From Enterovirga sp. (GTDB taxonomy: Bacteria; Pseudomonadota; Alphaproteobacteria; Rhizobiales; Beijerinckiaceae), in contig JAQGJZ010000475.1 in the NCBI GenBank assembly GCA_028290385.1, forward strand, positions 1 through 12,440: DNA of 12,440 bases. Reading direction: 5' to 3'. The position numbers and the translations under genes are program-made. Positions 1 to 5,959 of the stretch are shown here, piece by piece. Each line of letters starts with the position of its first letter. Positions within the stretch are counted from its first letter, which is position 1. The notes under the pieces are model-generated. The model saw only the letters and a program-made list of their open reading frames with translations, ran no database searches and was not told where the DNA came from.

Positions 1-1119
1 AATGCTCGGGCCGATCGAGCGCTGCAACAGATCGGCCATGTCGCGCACAAGGTTGGGCACCTCGATCGGCGCCGTCGCGAGCTCCTGCTTACGGGCGAAG
101 GCGAGCATGCGCTTGGTGAGCGTGGCACCGCGCTCCGCCGCCTGCAGCGAATTCTCGATCAGCTGCGTCAGCTTCGGGTCGGCCGGAAGACGCCTGCGGG
201 CAAGCTCCAGGTTGCCGAGCACGACGGCCAGCAGATTGTTGAAATCGTGCGCGACGCCGCCAGTGAGCTGCCCGACCGCTTCCATCTTCTGCGCCTGGAC
301 GAAACGCGCCCGCGCTTCCTCGAGCGCCTGCTGAGCGTCGCGCCGCTCCGTGACATCGCGGGTCACCTTGTCGTAGCCGATGAGCTCGCCGTGGTCGCCC
401 TTGATGGGATCGATCACCACATTCGCCCAGAATCGGGTTCCGTCCTTGCGGACGCGCCAGCCCTCCTGCTCGAAGCGCCCTTCGCGCAGCGCGATCTCCA
501 GCGCCCGCTTGGGCAGCCCGGTCGCGCGGTCCTCGTCCGTGTAGAAGCGGGAGAAGTGCTCGCCGATGATCTCCGACTCGGTGTAGCCCTTGAAGCGCTG
601 CGCGCCGGTGTTCCAGTTCGCGATCCGGCCTTCCGGGTCGAGCATATAGATCGCGTAATCGTGCACGCCCTGCACGAGCAGGCGGAAGCGCTCTTCACTG
701 CGGCGCAGCGCGTCCTGCGTGGCCTTCTTCTCGCTGACGTCGCGGGTGATCTTCGCGTAGCCGAGCAACTGGCCGGCATCGTTGCGGATGGGGTCGATGA
801 CGACATGCGCCCACATCAACGAGCCGTCCTTGCGGACCCGCCAGCCCTCCTGCTCGAAGCGCCCCTCCTCGGCGGCGATCCTTAAAGCCCGCCAGGGCAG
901 CTCCGAAGCACGGTCCTCGTCGGTGTAGAAGCGGGAGAAGTGCTGCCCGAGGATCTCCCCCTCGGTATAACCCTTGAAGCGCTGCGCGCCGCGGTTCCAA
1001 CTCGTCACGATCCCGGACGGATCGAGCATGTAGATGGCGTAATCCGTGACCGCCTCGACCAGCAGCCGATAGCGCTCGTCGCTGCTGAGGCTCGACAAAC
1101 TGAACCCGTCCTGCCCCAT
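1..1119 (-). CDS. PAS-PAS sensor histidine kinase, N-terminal part (3' end cut by window)
   Basis: A two-component sensor kinase that should autophosphorylate a histidine and pass the phosphate to a response regulator. The frame stays open from ATG 1117-1119 to base 1, giving 373 residues with no stop, so the ATP-binding domain lies outside the window. Two PAS domains occupy about residues 15-131 and 143-259. Both contain DYAIYMLDP, GAQRFKGYT, HFSRFYTDEDRA and RFEQEGWRVRKDG, and they are roughly 72% identical at a constant offset of 128 residues. A HisKA dimerisation domain follows (about 275-345), with H-box motif GGVAHDFNNLL and His291 as the likely phosphoacceptor. There is no signal peptide or membrane segment, so the kinase looks cytoplasmic. 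The PAS ligand is unknown. A response-regulator receiver domain could follow in the missing part. The ribosome site before the ATG is weak (AAGAGA, about 9 nt upstream), so the exact start is less certain than the identity. Confidence 0.9.
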   Translation of the reverse strand, partial: MGQDGFSLSSLSSDERYRLLVEAVTDYAIYMLDPSGIVTSWNRGAQRFKGYTEGEILGQHFSRFYTDEDRASELPWRALRIAAEEGRFEQEGWRVRKDGSLMWAHVVIDPIRNDAGQLLGYAKITRDVSEKKATQDALRRSEERFRLLVQGVHDYAIYMLDPEGRIANWNTGAQRFKGYTESEIIGEHFSRFYTDEDRATGLPKRALEIALREGRFEQEGWRVRKDGTRFWANVVIDPIKGDHGELIGYDKVTRDVTERRDAQQALEEARARFVQAQKMEAVGQLTGGVAHDFNNLLAVVLGNLELARRRLPADPKLTQLIENSLQAAERGATLTKRMLAFARKQELATAPIEVPNLVRDMADLLQRSIGPSI

Positions 1120-1370
1120 ACGCCGCGGTCTCTTATTTTCCGCCCCAAGCTTGGCAGCTTGACACTAAGGGTCCTTAACGTGGCGGCCCGGTGTGAGTTC
1201 CCGGCGCGTTTGCCGCCTCGCGCACCCCCGGCGAAAAGGTCGCGCGCGGCGCATCCCGCCGGTCGGCCGCCGCGCCGCGCTGCTTCCTTTAACCGCCCGG
1301 CCGACCCGCCTGCAATTCGCCCGACGCCACACCCGCGTTCGATAAAGAAGCGGAGTGACTGCGTGGCGAC
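1120..1370. other. non-coding gap upstream of the sensor kinase
   Basis: No convincing gene is seen in these 251 bases. Two short perfect palindromes lie on the kinase-proximal side: CCAAGCTTGG at 1145-1154, and TAAGG-GT-CCTTA at 1166-1177. Either could be an operator for the minus-strand kinase, but palindromes of this size are common by chance. No clear -35/-10 pair was found for the kinase. Confidence 0.4.
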
Positions 1371-1673
1371 CTATCTGAACTCCGACCGGATCGGCAGTTC
1401 GGGCAGCGGAATGATGATGTCCCGGGCCGGCTCGACCGGGCGTTCGGGGACGGCGCTGGAGCGCGCGCCGCCATTGTGCAGGAAACCCGAGGTCGCGACC
1501 GCGAGCCCCAGGGTCCAGGCGATCAGCGCCGTGCCGAACAGGCGGCGCAGCCATCGTCCGGCGCGGCGCGGGCCCCTGAGCCGCCCGGGGCGGAGCGCCA
1601 ATTCCTCGTCCGGGACGGTCAGATCCCGGATAATGGGACCACGTTGAAGCAGAGTCTCGGAGCGACGGGTCAA
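1371..1673 (-). CDS. small predicted single-pass membrane protein, unknown function
   Basis: A 100-residue ORF ending with TAG at 1371-1373. The first usable start is TTG at 1671-1673, with a GGGGA ribosome-site-like stretch about 10 nt upstream. I do not recognise a family. Residues 1-44 are basic and arginine-rich. Residues 45-65 (LFGTALIAWTLGLAVATSGFL) form one hydrophobic helix. A proline-rich tail follows, with DIIIPLPELPIRSEF near the end. By the positive-inside rule the N terminus should be cytoplasmic. It begins 53 bp after the znuA stop on the same strand, so it could be read through from znuA, but nothing links it functionally to zinc. A competing overlapping frame is Arg/Pro-rich and has no membrane segment. 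The chance that this frame is not a gene is real. Confidence 0.5.
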   Translation of the reverse strand: MTRRSETLLQRGPIIRDLTVPDEELALRPGRLRGPRRAGRWLRRLFGTALIAWTLGLAVATSGFLHNGGARSSAVPERPVEPARDIIIPLPELPIRSEFR

Positions 1674-1726
1674 AGCGGGACATTCCCCAGTGCACGCCGG
1701 GTGTCCCTGCAGGCGCCATGCCGGGG

Positions 1727-2623
1727 CTATTCCGCCAAAACGGCCCGAAAAGCCGCGAGGTTCTGGCGCATCATGTCGATATACGTCGCGGCCGGACCGC
1801 CCGGGGCGGACAGCGCATCCGAGTAGAGCTTGGCTCCGACCTTGGCGCCGCTTTCCGCCGCGATCCGATCGGCGAGGCGCCGGTCCGCGACGTTTTCCAG
1901 GAATACGGCCGGGATCTTCGCCGCCTTCACCTGGCGGATGATGCGGGCAACATCGGCCGCGGTCGCCTCGCTGTCCGTCGAGACTCCCTGCGGGGCCGTG
2001 AAGGTGAGCCCATAGCTGCGGCCGAAATACCCGAAGGCGTCATGCGTGGTGACGACCTTGCGGCGCGCCGCCGGGATGCTGCCAATGCCGGCCCGGATGT
2101 CGCGTTCGAGGTCGTCAAGCCGGGCGAGGTAGCGCGCCGCATTCGCCTCGTACTCCGCCCGTCCGTCGGGGTCGGCCGCGGCCAGGCCGTCCCGGATCGC
2201 CGCGACATACAGCTTGGCATTGCCGACGTCCTGCCAGGCATGGGGATCGACGTCGTGATCGTGGGCGTGGTCATGCCCGGCCTCGTCCTTGATGGGCTTC
2301 ACCCGGACGGCGGCGGTGACGACAGCCGCCTTGGTGCCGGAGGCGCGCTGGAGCCGGGCGATCCACGGATCGAAGCCGAGCCCGTTCACGACGATGACCC
2401 TGGCGTCCTTCACCCGGCGCGCATCCGCCGGCGAGGGCTGAAACGAATGCGCATCCGCATCCGGCCCGACCAGCGGGGTGACCTCGACCCGCGCGCCCCC
2501 GACCTCGCGGGCGAAATCGGCGAGGATCGAGAAGGAGGCGACCACCTTCAGCGGCTCGGCCGCCCATGCAGGGCCGGACAAAAGGGCCAGGACGGCCGGA
2601 AGGCAGCGAAGCAGACGGATCAT
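1727..2623 (-). CDS. znuA: ZnuA, periplasmic zinc-binding protein of the ZnuABC transporter
   Basis: Captures Zn2+ in the periplasm and delivers it to the ZnuB permease (cluster A-I metal-binding protein family). The protein has 298 residues. The start is ATG 2621-2623, because a signal peptide begins there (basic MIRLLR, hydrophobic core, cleavage near AWA-AEP at 21-22), with GGGA about 7 nt upstream. The frame is open further upstream, but that stretch is the promoter region and overlaps the znuB end. Expected metal ligands by family alignment are His59 (DAHSFQPSP), His128 (DPHAWQD), His194 (TTHDAFGYF) and Asp269 (KLYSDALS). A short acidic/histidine loop with four alternating histidines (GHDHAHDHD, 116-124) precedes the second ligand. 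This loop is typical of zinc rather than manganese binders, and shorter than in E. coli ZnuA. The gene is transcribed apart from znuCB, with its own Zur box at 2650-2666. The neighbouring znuC, znuB and zur make zinc the clear assignment. Confidence 0.95.
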   Translation of the reverse strand: MIRLLRCLPAVLALLSGPAWAAEPLKVVASFSILADFAREVGGARVEVTPLVGPDADAHSFQPSPADARRVKDARVIVVNGLGFDPWIARLQRASGTKAAVVTAAVRVKPIKDEAGHDHAHDHDVDPHAWQDVGNAKLYVAAIRDGLAAADPDGRAEYEANAARYLARLDDLERDIRAGIGSIPAARRKVVTTHDAFGYFGRSYGLTFTAPQGVSTDSEATAADVARIIRQVKAAKIPAVFLENVADRRLADRIAAESGAKVGAKLYSDALSAPGGPAATYIDMMRQNLAAFRAVLAE

Positions 2624-2649
2624 GATCGGTCCCGGTGCGCAGTTCAGCA

Positions 2650-2666
2650 ACGTTATTCTGTAACGG
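2650..2666 (-). promoter_or_regulatory. Zur box upstream of znuA
   Basis: The core GTTA-TTCTG-TAAC at 2652-2664 has the GTTA-N5-TAAC form shared by the other two sites in this window and fits the classical Zur consensus (ATGTTATANTATAACAT). It lies about 29 bp before the znuA start codon, where a bound repressor would block transcription initiation. A possible -35 (TTGGCT on the minus strand) lies just upstream. The -10 is not clear. Confidence 0.75.
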
Positions 2667-2756
2667 CCGCGGAGCCAAGATGCGGCCGCGTCGCGCCCGT
2701 TCGCCGGTGGCGCGTTCGCGGCCGCCTCACAGGCGCGCGCCGCGGTCGAGCCTCCC

Positions 2757-3623
2757 TCAGGCTGCAGCGTGGGAGGGCCTGCGCATCCGCCAGACGAGCC
2801 CGCCGTTCCGGCCGACCAGGATCGACAGGAGGTAGAGCGCCCCGGCCGTGAGCACGATGGCGGGGCCGGACGGCAGTTCAGCGTGGTAGGAGAGGAGCAG
2901 GCCGGCATAGCTCGAGACGAGCGAGGCCAGCACGGAAATGGGCAACAGGCCCGGCAGCGTCGTCGCCCAGAAGCGGGCGATCACGGCGGGCAGCAGCATG
3001 ATCCCGACCGCCAGCAGCGTTCCGAGCGCCTGGAAGCCGCCGACGAGGTTCAGCACCACGATCCCCAGAAAGGACAGGTGCGTGACCGCGCTCGCCCGCC
3101 CTGACAGGCGGAGAAAGAGCGGATCGACGCATTCGACGACGAGCGGCCGGTACGCGATCGCCAGCCAGAGCAGCGTCACGGCCGAAATTCCGCCGATGAG
3201 CAGCAGCGCCGGATCGTCGAGCGCCAGCACGGTGCCGAACAGGATGTGCAGCAGGTCGACATTCGAGCCCTTGAGCGAGACGAGCATGACCCCGAGCGCG
3301 ATGGACACGAGATAGAACGCCGCGAGGCTCGCATCCTCCTTGAGGGCCGTCGATCGCGTGACGGCGCCCGAGAGCAGCGCGACCGCGAGGCCGGCCGCGA
3401 GGCCCCCGAAGGTCATCGCGGGCAGCGACAGCCCGCTCACCAGAAAGCCAACGGCCGCGCCGGGCAGGATGGCGTGGCTCATGGCGTCGCTCATCAGGCT
3501 CATGCGCCGGAGCGTGAGGAAGACGCCGATCGGCGGCGCGCTGAGCGACAGCGCGAAGCAGCCGGCTAGGGCCCGACGCATAAAGGAGAACTCGACAAAG
3601 GGGCCGAGCAGAAGGTCGATCAT
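2757..3623 (-). CDS. znuB: ZnuB, zinc ABC transporter permease
   Basis: Inner-membrane channel subunit of the ZnuABC importer (ABC-3 family). 288 residues, very hydrophobic, with roughly eight membrane segments across residues 15-272. Family-typical stretches include LRRMSLMSDAMSHAILPG (38-55), containing the conserved SHAxLPG loop expected to contact the ATPase, and GTLLAVGIMLLPAVIARFW (201-219). The start ATG at 3621-3623 overlaps the znuC stop in an ATGA arrangement (3620-3623), indicating translational coupling and equal production of ATPase and permease. The stop (TGA, 2757-2759) lies 133 bp before the znuA start. That gap contains a separate Zur box, so znuA need not depend on this transcript. 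Manganese permeases are close relatives; zinc is inferred from zur and the Zur boxes. Confidence 0.95.
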   Translation of the reverse strand: MIDLLLGPFVEFSFMRRALAGCFALSLSAPPIGVFLTLRRMSLMSDAMSHAILPGAAVGFLVSGLSLPAMTFGGLAAGLAVALLSGAVTRSTALKEDASLAAFYLVSIALGVMLVSLKGSNVDLLHILFGTVLALDDPALLLIGGISAVTLLWLAIAYRPLVVECVDPLFLRLSGRASAVTHLSFLGIVVLNLVGGFQALGTLLAVGIMLLPAVIARFWATTLPGLLPISVLASLVSSYAGLLLSYHAELPSGPAIVLTAGALYLLSILVGRNGGLVWRMRRPSHAAA

Positions 3624-4405
3624 GACGAGCCCAAGGCGGCGAGCGCGGCCGTCTCGGCCGCATCGGCGGCGCCGGCATCGGGGAGTGGGCGCCCTTCCGC
3701 CCGGGCGAGGTTCTCCGGCGTCAGCACCTCGGCTGTGGGCCCCCAGGCGATCGCGCGCCGGGCGAGCAGCAGCGCCGTCGGAAACACCGCCCGGACCTGC
3801 CCGAGGTCGTGCAGGGCTGCGATCACGGTGCGGCCTTCTTCCCGCCAGGCCCTCACGATGCCGAGGAGATCCGCCTCCGTGCGGGCGTCAATGGCCGTGA
3901 AAGGCTCGTCCAGCAGCACGAGCGGGGCGTCCTGCAGCAGCGTCCTGGCGAACAGGAGGCGCTGCATCTGCCCGCCGGACAGGGCCCCGATGAGGTGCCC
4001 CTCGTGCCCGCCGAGCCCGACCCGCGCGAGCGCCTCGGAGAGTTCGGCCCGGTGCCCGGGCCCGTAGCGCCGCCAGGGGCCGAGCCGGCGCCACAGGCCG
4101 GTCGCGGCGAATTCCTCGGCCGTGATCGGGAAGGAGCGGTCGATCTCCGGCTGCTGCGGCAGGTAGGCGAGGTTGCGCACCGCAAAGCCATGCAGGTCGA
4201 CGGCGCCCGCCAATCGCGCGGCCTCGCCGACGATCCCCTTCAGCAGTGTCGATTTGCCGGCGCCGTTCGGCCCGACCAGCGCCAGCGCCTCTCCGCGCCG
4301 CACGGTGCCATCGATTCCCTCGATGGCGGGGCGGCCGGCATAGCCGAACGAAGCCGCCCGAAACGTCAGGGCCGGCGGGCTGGCGCCGACCGCGTCCGGT
4401 GTCAT
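3620..4405 (-). CDS. znuC: ZnuC, zinc ABC transporter ATP-binding subunit
   Basis: Cytoplasmic ATPase that powers zinc import through ZnuB. 261 residues with all nucleotide-binding motifs intact: Walker A GPNGAGKST (45-53), Q-loop PQQ (83-85), signature LSGGQMQR (142-149), Walker B LVLLDEP (162-168) and switch histidine His199 (ALHDL). The Ala-rich C-terminal tail (about 240-261) is not conserved and needs no function. The start is ATG 4403-4405 with GAGG about 5 nt upstream. The gene starts 7 bp after the stop of the small membrane ORF and overlaps znuB by 4 bp, so the three are read as one unit from the Zur-box promoter at about 4600-4640. Confidence 0.95.
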   Translation of the reverse strand: MTPDAVGASPPALTFRAASFGYAGRPAIEGIDGTVRRGEALALVGPNGAGKSTLLKGIVGEAARLAGAVDLHGFAVRNLAYLPQQPEIDRSFPITAEEFAATGLWRRLGPWRRYGPGHRAELSEALARVGLGGHEGHLIGALSGGQMQRLLFARTLLQDAPLVLLDEPFTAIDARTEADLLGIVRAWREEGRTVIAALHDLGQVRAVFPTALLLARRAIAWGPTAEVLTPENLARAEGRPLPDAGAADAAETAALAALGSS

Positions 4406-4412
4406 GCTCGCC

Positions 4413-4553
4413 TCAGGCGAGGGCCCAGGCGACGCTCAGGAAAGCCGCGCCCGACAGGAGCACGGAGATCGCAAGCCTCTCGCCCAGGCCGAGCAGCATC
4501 AAGGAGGAGCGTGCGGGCTCCCGGCCGGAGCGGGCGCGTAGCTGGTGGTTCAC
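4413..4553 (-). CDS. 46-residue membrane microprotein, first ORF of the znuCB unit
   Basis: A small ORF with GTG start at 4551-4553 and TGA at 4413-4415, 7 bp before znuC. The N-terminal half is basic (NHQLRARSGREPARSS). The C-terminal half is one hydrophobic segment (about residues 28-45, ISVLLSGAAFLSVAWALA) that ends exactly at the C terminus, like a tail-anchored or single-pass microprotein. I know no function. It lies directly downstream of a Zur box and promoter, so it should be induced under zinc starvation together with the transporter. The start is uncertain: the ribosome site before the GTG is weak, and an internal ATG at residue 19 (4497-4499) would give 28 residues. The frame runs open to about 4643, but those upstream starts fall inside the promoter. 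It could also be only the untranslated leader of znuC. Confidence 0.5.
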   Translation of the reverse strand: MNHQLRARSGREPARSSLMLLGLGERLAISVLLSGAAFLSVAWALA

Positions 4554-4599
4554 GGGTGCACTCGGATACGTCGGCGGCGCCTGGGTGGGCGCCAGACGG

Positions 4600-4616
4600 A
4601 TGTTAGGATATAACAT
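4600..4616 (-). promoter_or_regulatory. Zur box upstream of the microprotein-znuC-znuB unit
   Basis: A perfect inverted repeat ATGTTA-GGATA-TAACAT. It matches the E. coli-type Zur box ATGTTATANTATAACAT at all but two positions, making it the best of the three sites here. It overlaps the -10 of the minus-strand promoter at 4612-4640, so zinc-loaded Zur would occlude RNA polymerase. Confidence 0.85.
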
Positions 4617-4640
4617 AGACCGAGAGAACCGGTTCGTCAG
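4612..4640 (-). promoter_or_regulatory. predicted promoter of the microprotein-znuCB unit
   Basis: On the minus strand, CTGACG (4635-4640) and TATGTT (4612-4617) are separated by exactly 17 bp. Each matches four of six bases of the sigma-70 consensus. The -10 lies inside the Zur box. A 10-bp palindrome GAACCGGTTC (4626-4635) fills most of the spacer; its role is unknown. Confidence 0.55.
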
Positions 4641-4700
4641 CACCGATCTGTGGACGGCCGCGGCGTTCCGTCCGGCAGGGTGGCCGGGACGGGGTCCCTG

Positions 4701-4717
4701 CTGTTATATTGTAACCG
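4701..4717 (+). promoter_or_regulatory. Zur box and -10 region upstream of zur
   Basis: The core GTTA-TATTG-TAAC at 4703-4715 is the third GTTA-N5-TAAC site. It contains TATATT (4705-4710), a good -10 for zur (five of six bases); the -35 is poor. The site is about 20 bp before the zur ATG and suggests autoregulation. Its centre is 101 bp from the box at 4600-4616, so two Zur dimers can bind this divergent region independently. Confidence 0.75.
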
Positions 4718-4736
4718 CAACGGAGGCTGGTCCGCC

Positions 4737-5240
4737 ATGGGCAAGGGACAGGCGGCGCCCGAAGGGGCGCATGCACATCACCACCATCATCATGAGCCGC
4801 ACGAGGCCGAGCAGCTCATTGCCCATGCCGAGCAGGTCTGCCGCGAGAAGGGCCTGCAATTCACGCCGCTGCGCCGGCGCGTCTTCGAGCGTCTAGCCGC
4901 GAGCGCGGGGCCGCTGGGCGCCTATGACCTGGTCGAGCAACTCGGGCGGGAGCGCCGCATCTCGCCCATCTCGGTTTATCGGGCGCTGGAATTCCTGATG
5001 GAGGCCGGGCTGATCCACCGGATCGCCCTGCGCAACACCTACCTACCCTGCGCGCACGAGCACGGCGCGGGCGAGACCACGGTGTTTCTCGTCTGCTCGA
5101 CCTGCGGAAATGTCGACGAGCTCGCTTCCAGCGAGATCGCGCGCGACCTGGCCGGCACCGCCGCGCAGGTCGGCTTCCGGCCGGTCAGCCGCGCCGTCGA
5201 GCTCGAAGGCGAGTGCCAGTCCTGCCGCGAAAGCGAGTGA
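4737..5240 (+). CDS. zur: Zur, Fur-family zinc uptake repressor
   Basis: A DNA-binding repressor that binds Zur boxes when loaded with zinc. 167 residues. The start is ATG 4737-4739, with GGAGG 10 nt upstream (4722-4726); the frame is open upstream, but that stretch carries the Zur box. A winged-helix domain (about 35-100) includes FTPLRRRVFERL and the recognition helix region SPISVYRALEFLMEAGLIHRI, where Fur proteins have the conserved VYRAL. The C-terminal dimerisation domain has CxxC pairs Cys120/Cys123 and Cys160/Cys163, the structural zinc site, plus Cys105, His106 and His108, likely regulatory zinc ligands. The N terminus carries a natural histidine-rich tail, with HAHHHHHHEPH at residues 12-22. 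Position opposite znuCB and three Zur boxes favour Zur over Fur, Mur or PerR. Confidence 0.95.
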   Translation: MGKGQAAPEGAHAHHHHHHEPHEAEQLIAHAEQVCREKGLQFTPLRRRVFERLAASAGPLGAYDLVEQLGRERRISPISVYRALEFLMEAGLIHRIALRNTYLPCAHEHGAGETTVFLVCSTCGNVDELASSEIARDLAGTAAQVGFRPVSRAVELEGECQSCRESE

Positions 5241-5244
5241 CGCG

Positions 5245-5273
5245 AAAAACCCGGCCACCTTTCGGCGACCGGG
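5245..5273 (-). terminator. intrinsic terminator of the glycine-zipper gene
   Basis: Read on the minus strand, CCCGGTCGCC-GAAA-GGTGGCCGGG forms a continuous 10-bp stem (two G-U pairs) capped by a GNRA-type GAAA loop, followed at once by five T. It sits 34 bp past the stop of the minus-strand gene. On the plus strand the same hairpin has two mismatches and no U-run, so it would terminate zur only weakly, though it lies right after the zur stop. Confidence 0.85.
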
Positions 5274-5307
5274 CTTCCGTCAGACAGGCCGGTGAGCCCA
5301 GCCCCGC

Positions 5308-5652
5308 TTAGTAGCGATCGTAATAATCGTAGCCGCCGTCGTAATAGCCGTAGCGGCCGTGGGGACGGTCGTAATCATAGCCGCGCCGGTGCTGCGCCGC
5401 GATCGCGCCGCCGATCAACGCACCTGCGATGCCGACCACGGCCGCCGCGCCGGCAGCGTTGCGCCCGCGGTGGCTGCGATACACGTGGCGACGGCCGCGA
5501 TAGCCCGAATACTCCGCGTTCGGAACCGCCGCCGCGAGCGCGTCGACGCTCGGGACAGAGCGGCTCATCGGTGCAGCATTGGCGCCCGGCGAAGCAGCGA
5601 TCAGGCCGGCGCCCAGCGCCGTCGCGACCGCGACAGAGATGACCTTGTTCAT
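5308..5652 (-). CDS. secreted Gly/Tyr-rich protein with glycine zipper
   Basis: A 114-residue protein of unknown function. Residues 1-27 are a signal peptide (MNKVISVAVATALGAGLIAA, then cleavage near ANA-APM), so it is exported to the periplasm or cell surface. After a basic stretch (RGRRHVYRSHRGRN, 52-65), residues 66-87 are small and hydrophobic with spaced glycines (AGAAAVVGIAGALIGGAIAA), a glycine-zipper pattern that can insert in membranes or self-associate. The C terminus (90-114) is rich in Tyr, Gly, Asp and Arg. The ATG at 5650-5652 has AGGGA upstream. The frame is open further upstream to about 5961, but the signal peptide fixes this start. The gene stands alone with its own terminator. 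Small proteins of this style are common in Rhizobiales and usually annotated as hypothetical. Confidence 0.85.
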   Translation of the reverse strand: MNKVISVAVATALGAGLIAASPGANAAPMSRSVPSVDALAAAVPNAEYSGYRGRRHVYRSHRGRNAAGAAAVVGIAGALIGGAIAAQHRRGYDYDRPHGRYGYYDGGYDYYDRY

Positions 5653-5959
5653 GTCCGTGGGTCCCTGAGATGTCGTTGACTTGCGGCGACAACTCGCAAG
5701 CCCATCCAGAGGTTTCAGACTGACCTGTCGGCTTGCGTGTATGGTCAAGCTGCCTGAACAATGATGATGAACCCGGCTTGCAGGGTTTTGCTGCGCAACC
5801 GCGCCCCGCCGATACTCTCCCGCAGCAGCGTTCGTGCTTGCAAACCGCACGAAACGACATCGGCCCCGCAGCACAGGCCTGAGCACGCGATTTTCAAGCT
5901 TGGCGGGAGGCGCGTGGCGTGCTTGGCTCTGCCCTAACCACGGACACATTCTTTCAAAC
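5653..5959. other. divergent intergenic region
   Basis: 307 bp between the glycine-zipper gene (minus) and the M81 gene (plus); it must hold both promoters. Seen here: an inverted repeat CTTGCG-N9-CGCAAG at 5680-5700 in the leader of the minus-strand gene, and a weak plus-strand promoter ending at the M81 start codon. Local GC is lower than in the flanking genes. No convincing gene, tRNA or known riboswitch was recognised. Confidence 0.6.
5923..5952 (+). promoter_or_regulatory. possible promoter of the hydrolase cluster
   Basis: TTGGCT (5923-5928) and CATTCT (5947-5952) are 18 bp apart, matching four and three of six consensus bases. Transcription would start at about 5959-5960, on or next to the ATG of the M81 gene. 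The evidence is weak, but it would explain why that ATG has no ribosome binding site. Confidence 0.25.

Noticed and set aside
1165..1719. 184-residue minus-strand frame overlapping the small membrane ORF
   Set aside because: Arg/Pro/Gly-rich throughout, no membrane segment or motif, and no ribosome site at usable distance. It is a shadow of the neighbouring frame and spacer.
2624..2908. N-terminal extension of the znuA frame
   Set aside because: It would overlap the end of znuB and cover the Zur box, and it precedes an obvious signal peptide. The start at 2621-2623 is preferred.
4650..4736. N-terminal extension of zur
   Set aside because: It runs through the Zur box and -10. The ATG at 4737 has a GGAGG site.
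5914..5937. Seven-codon leader ORF (GTG start behind GGGAGG) before the M81 gene
   Set aside because: The ribosome site is only 3 nt from the GTG and the peptide has no attenuator-like feature. Likely chance.
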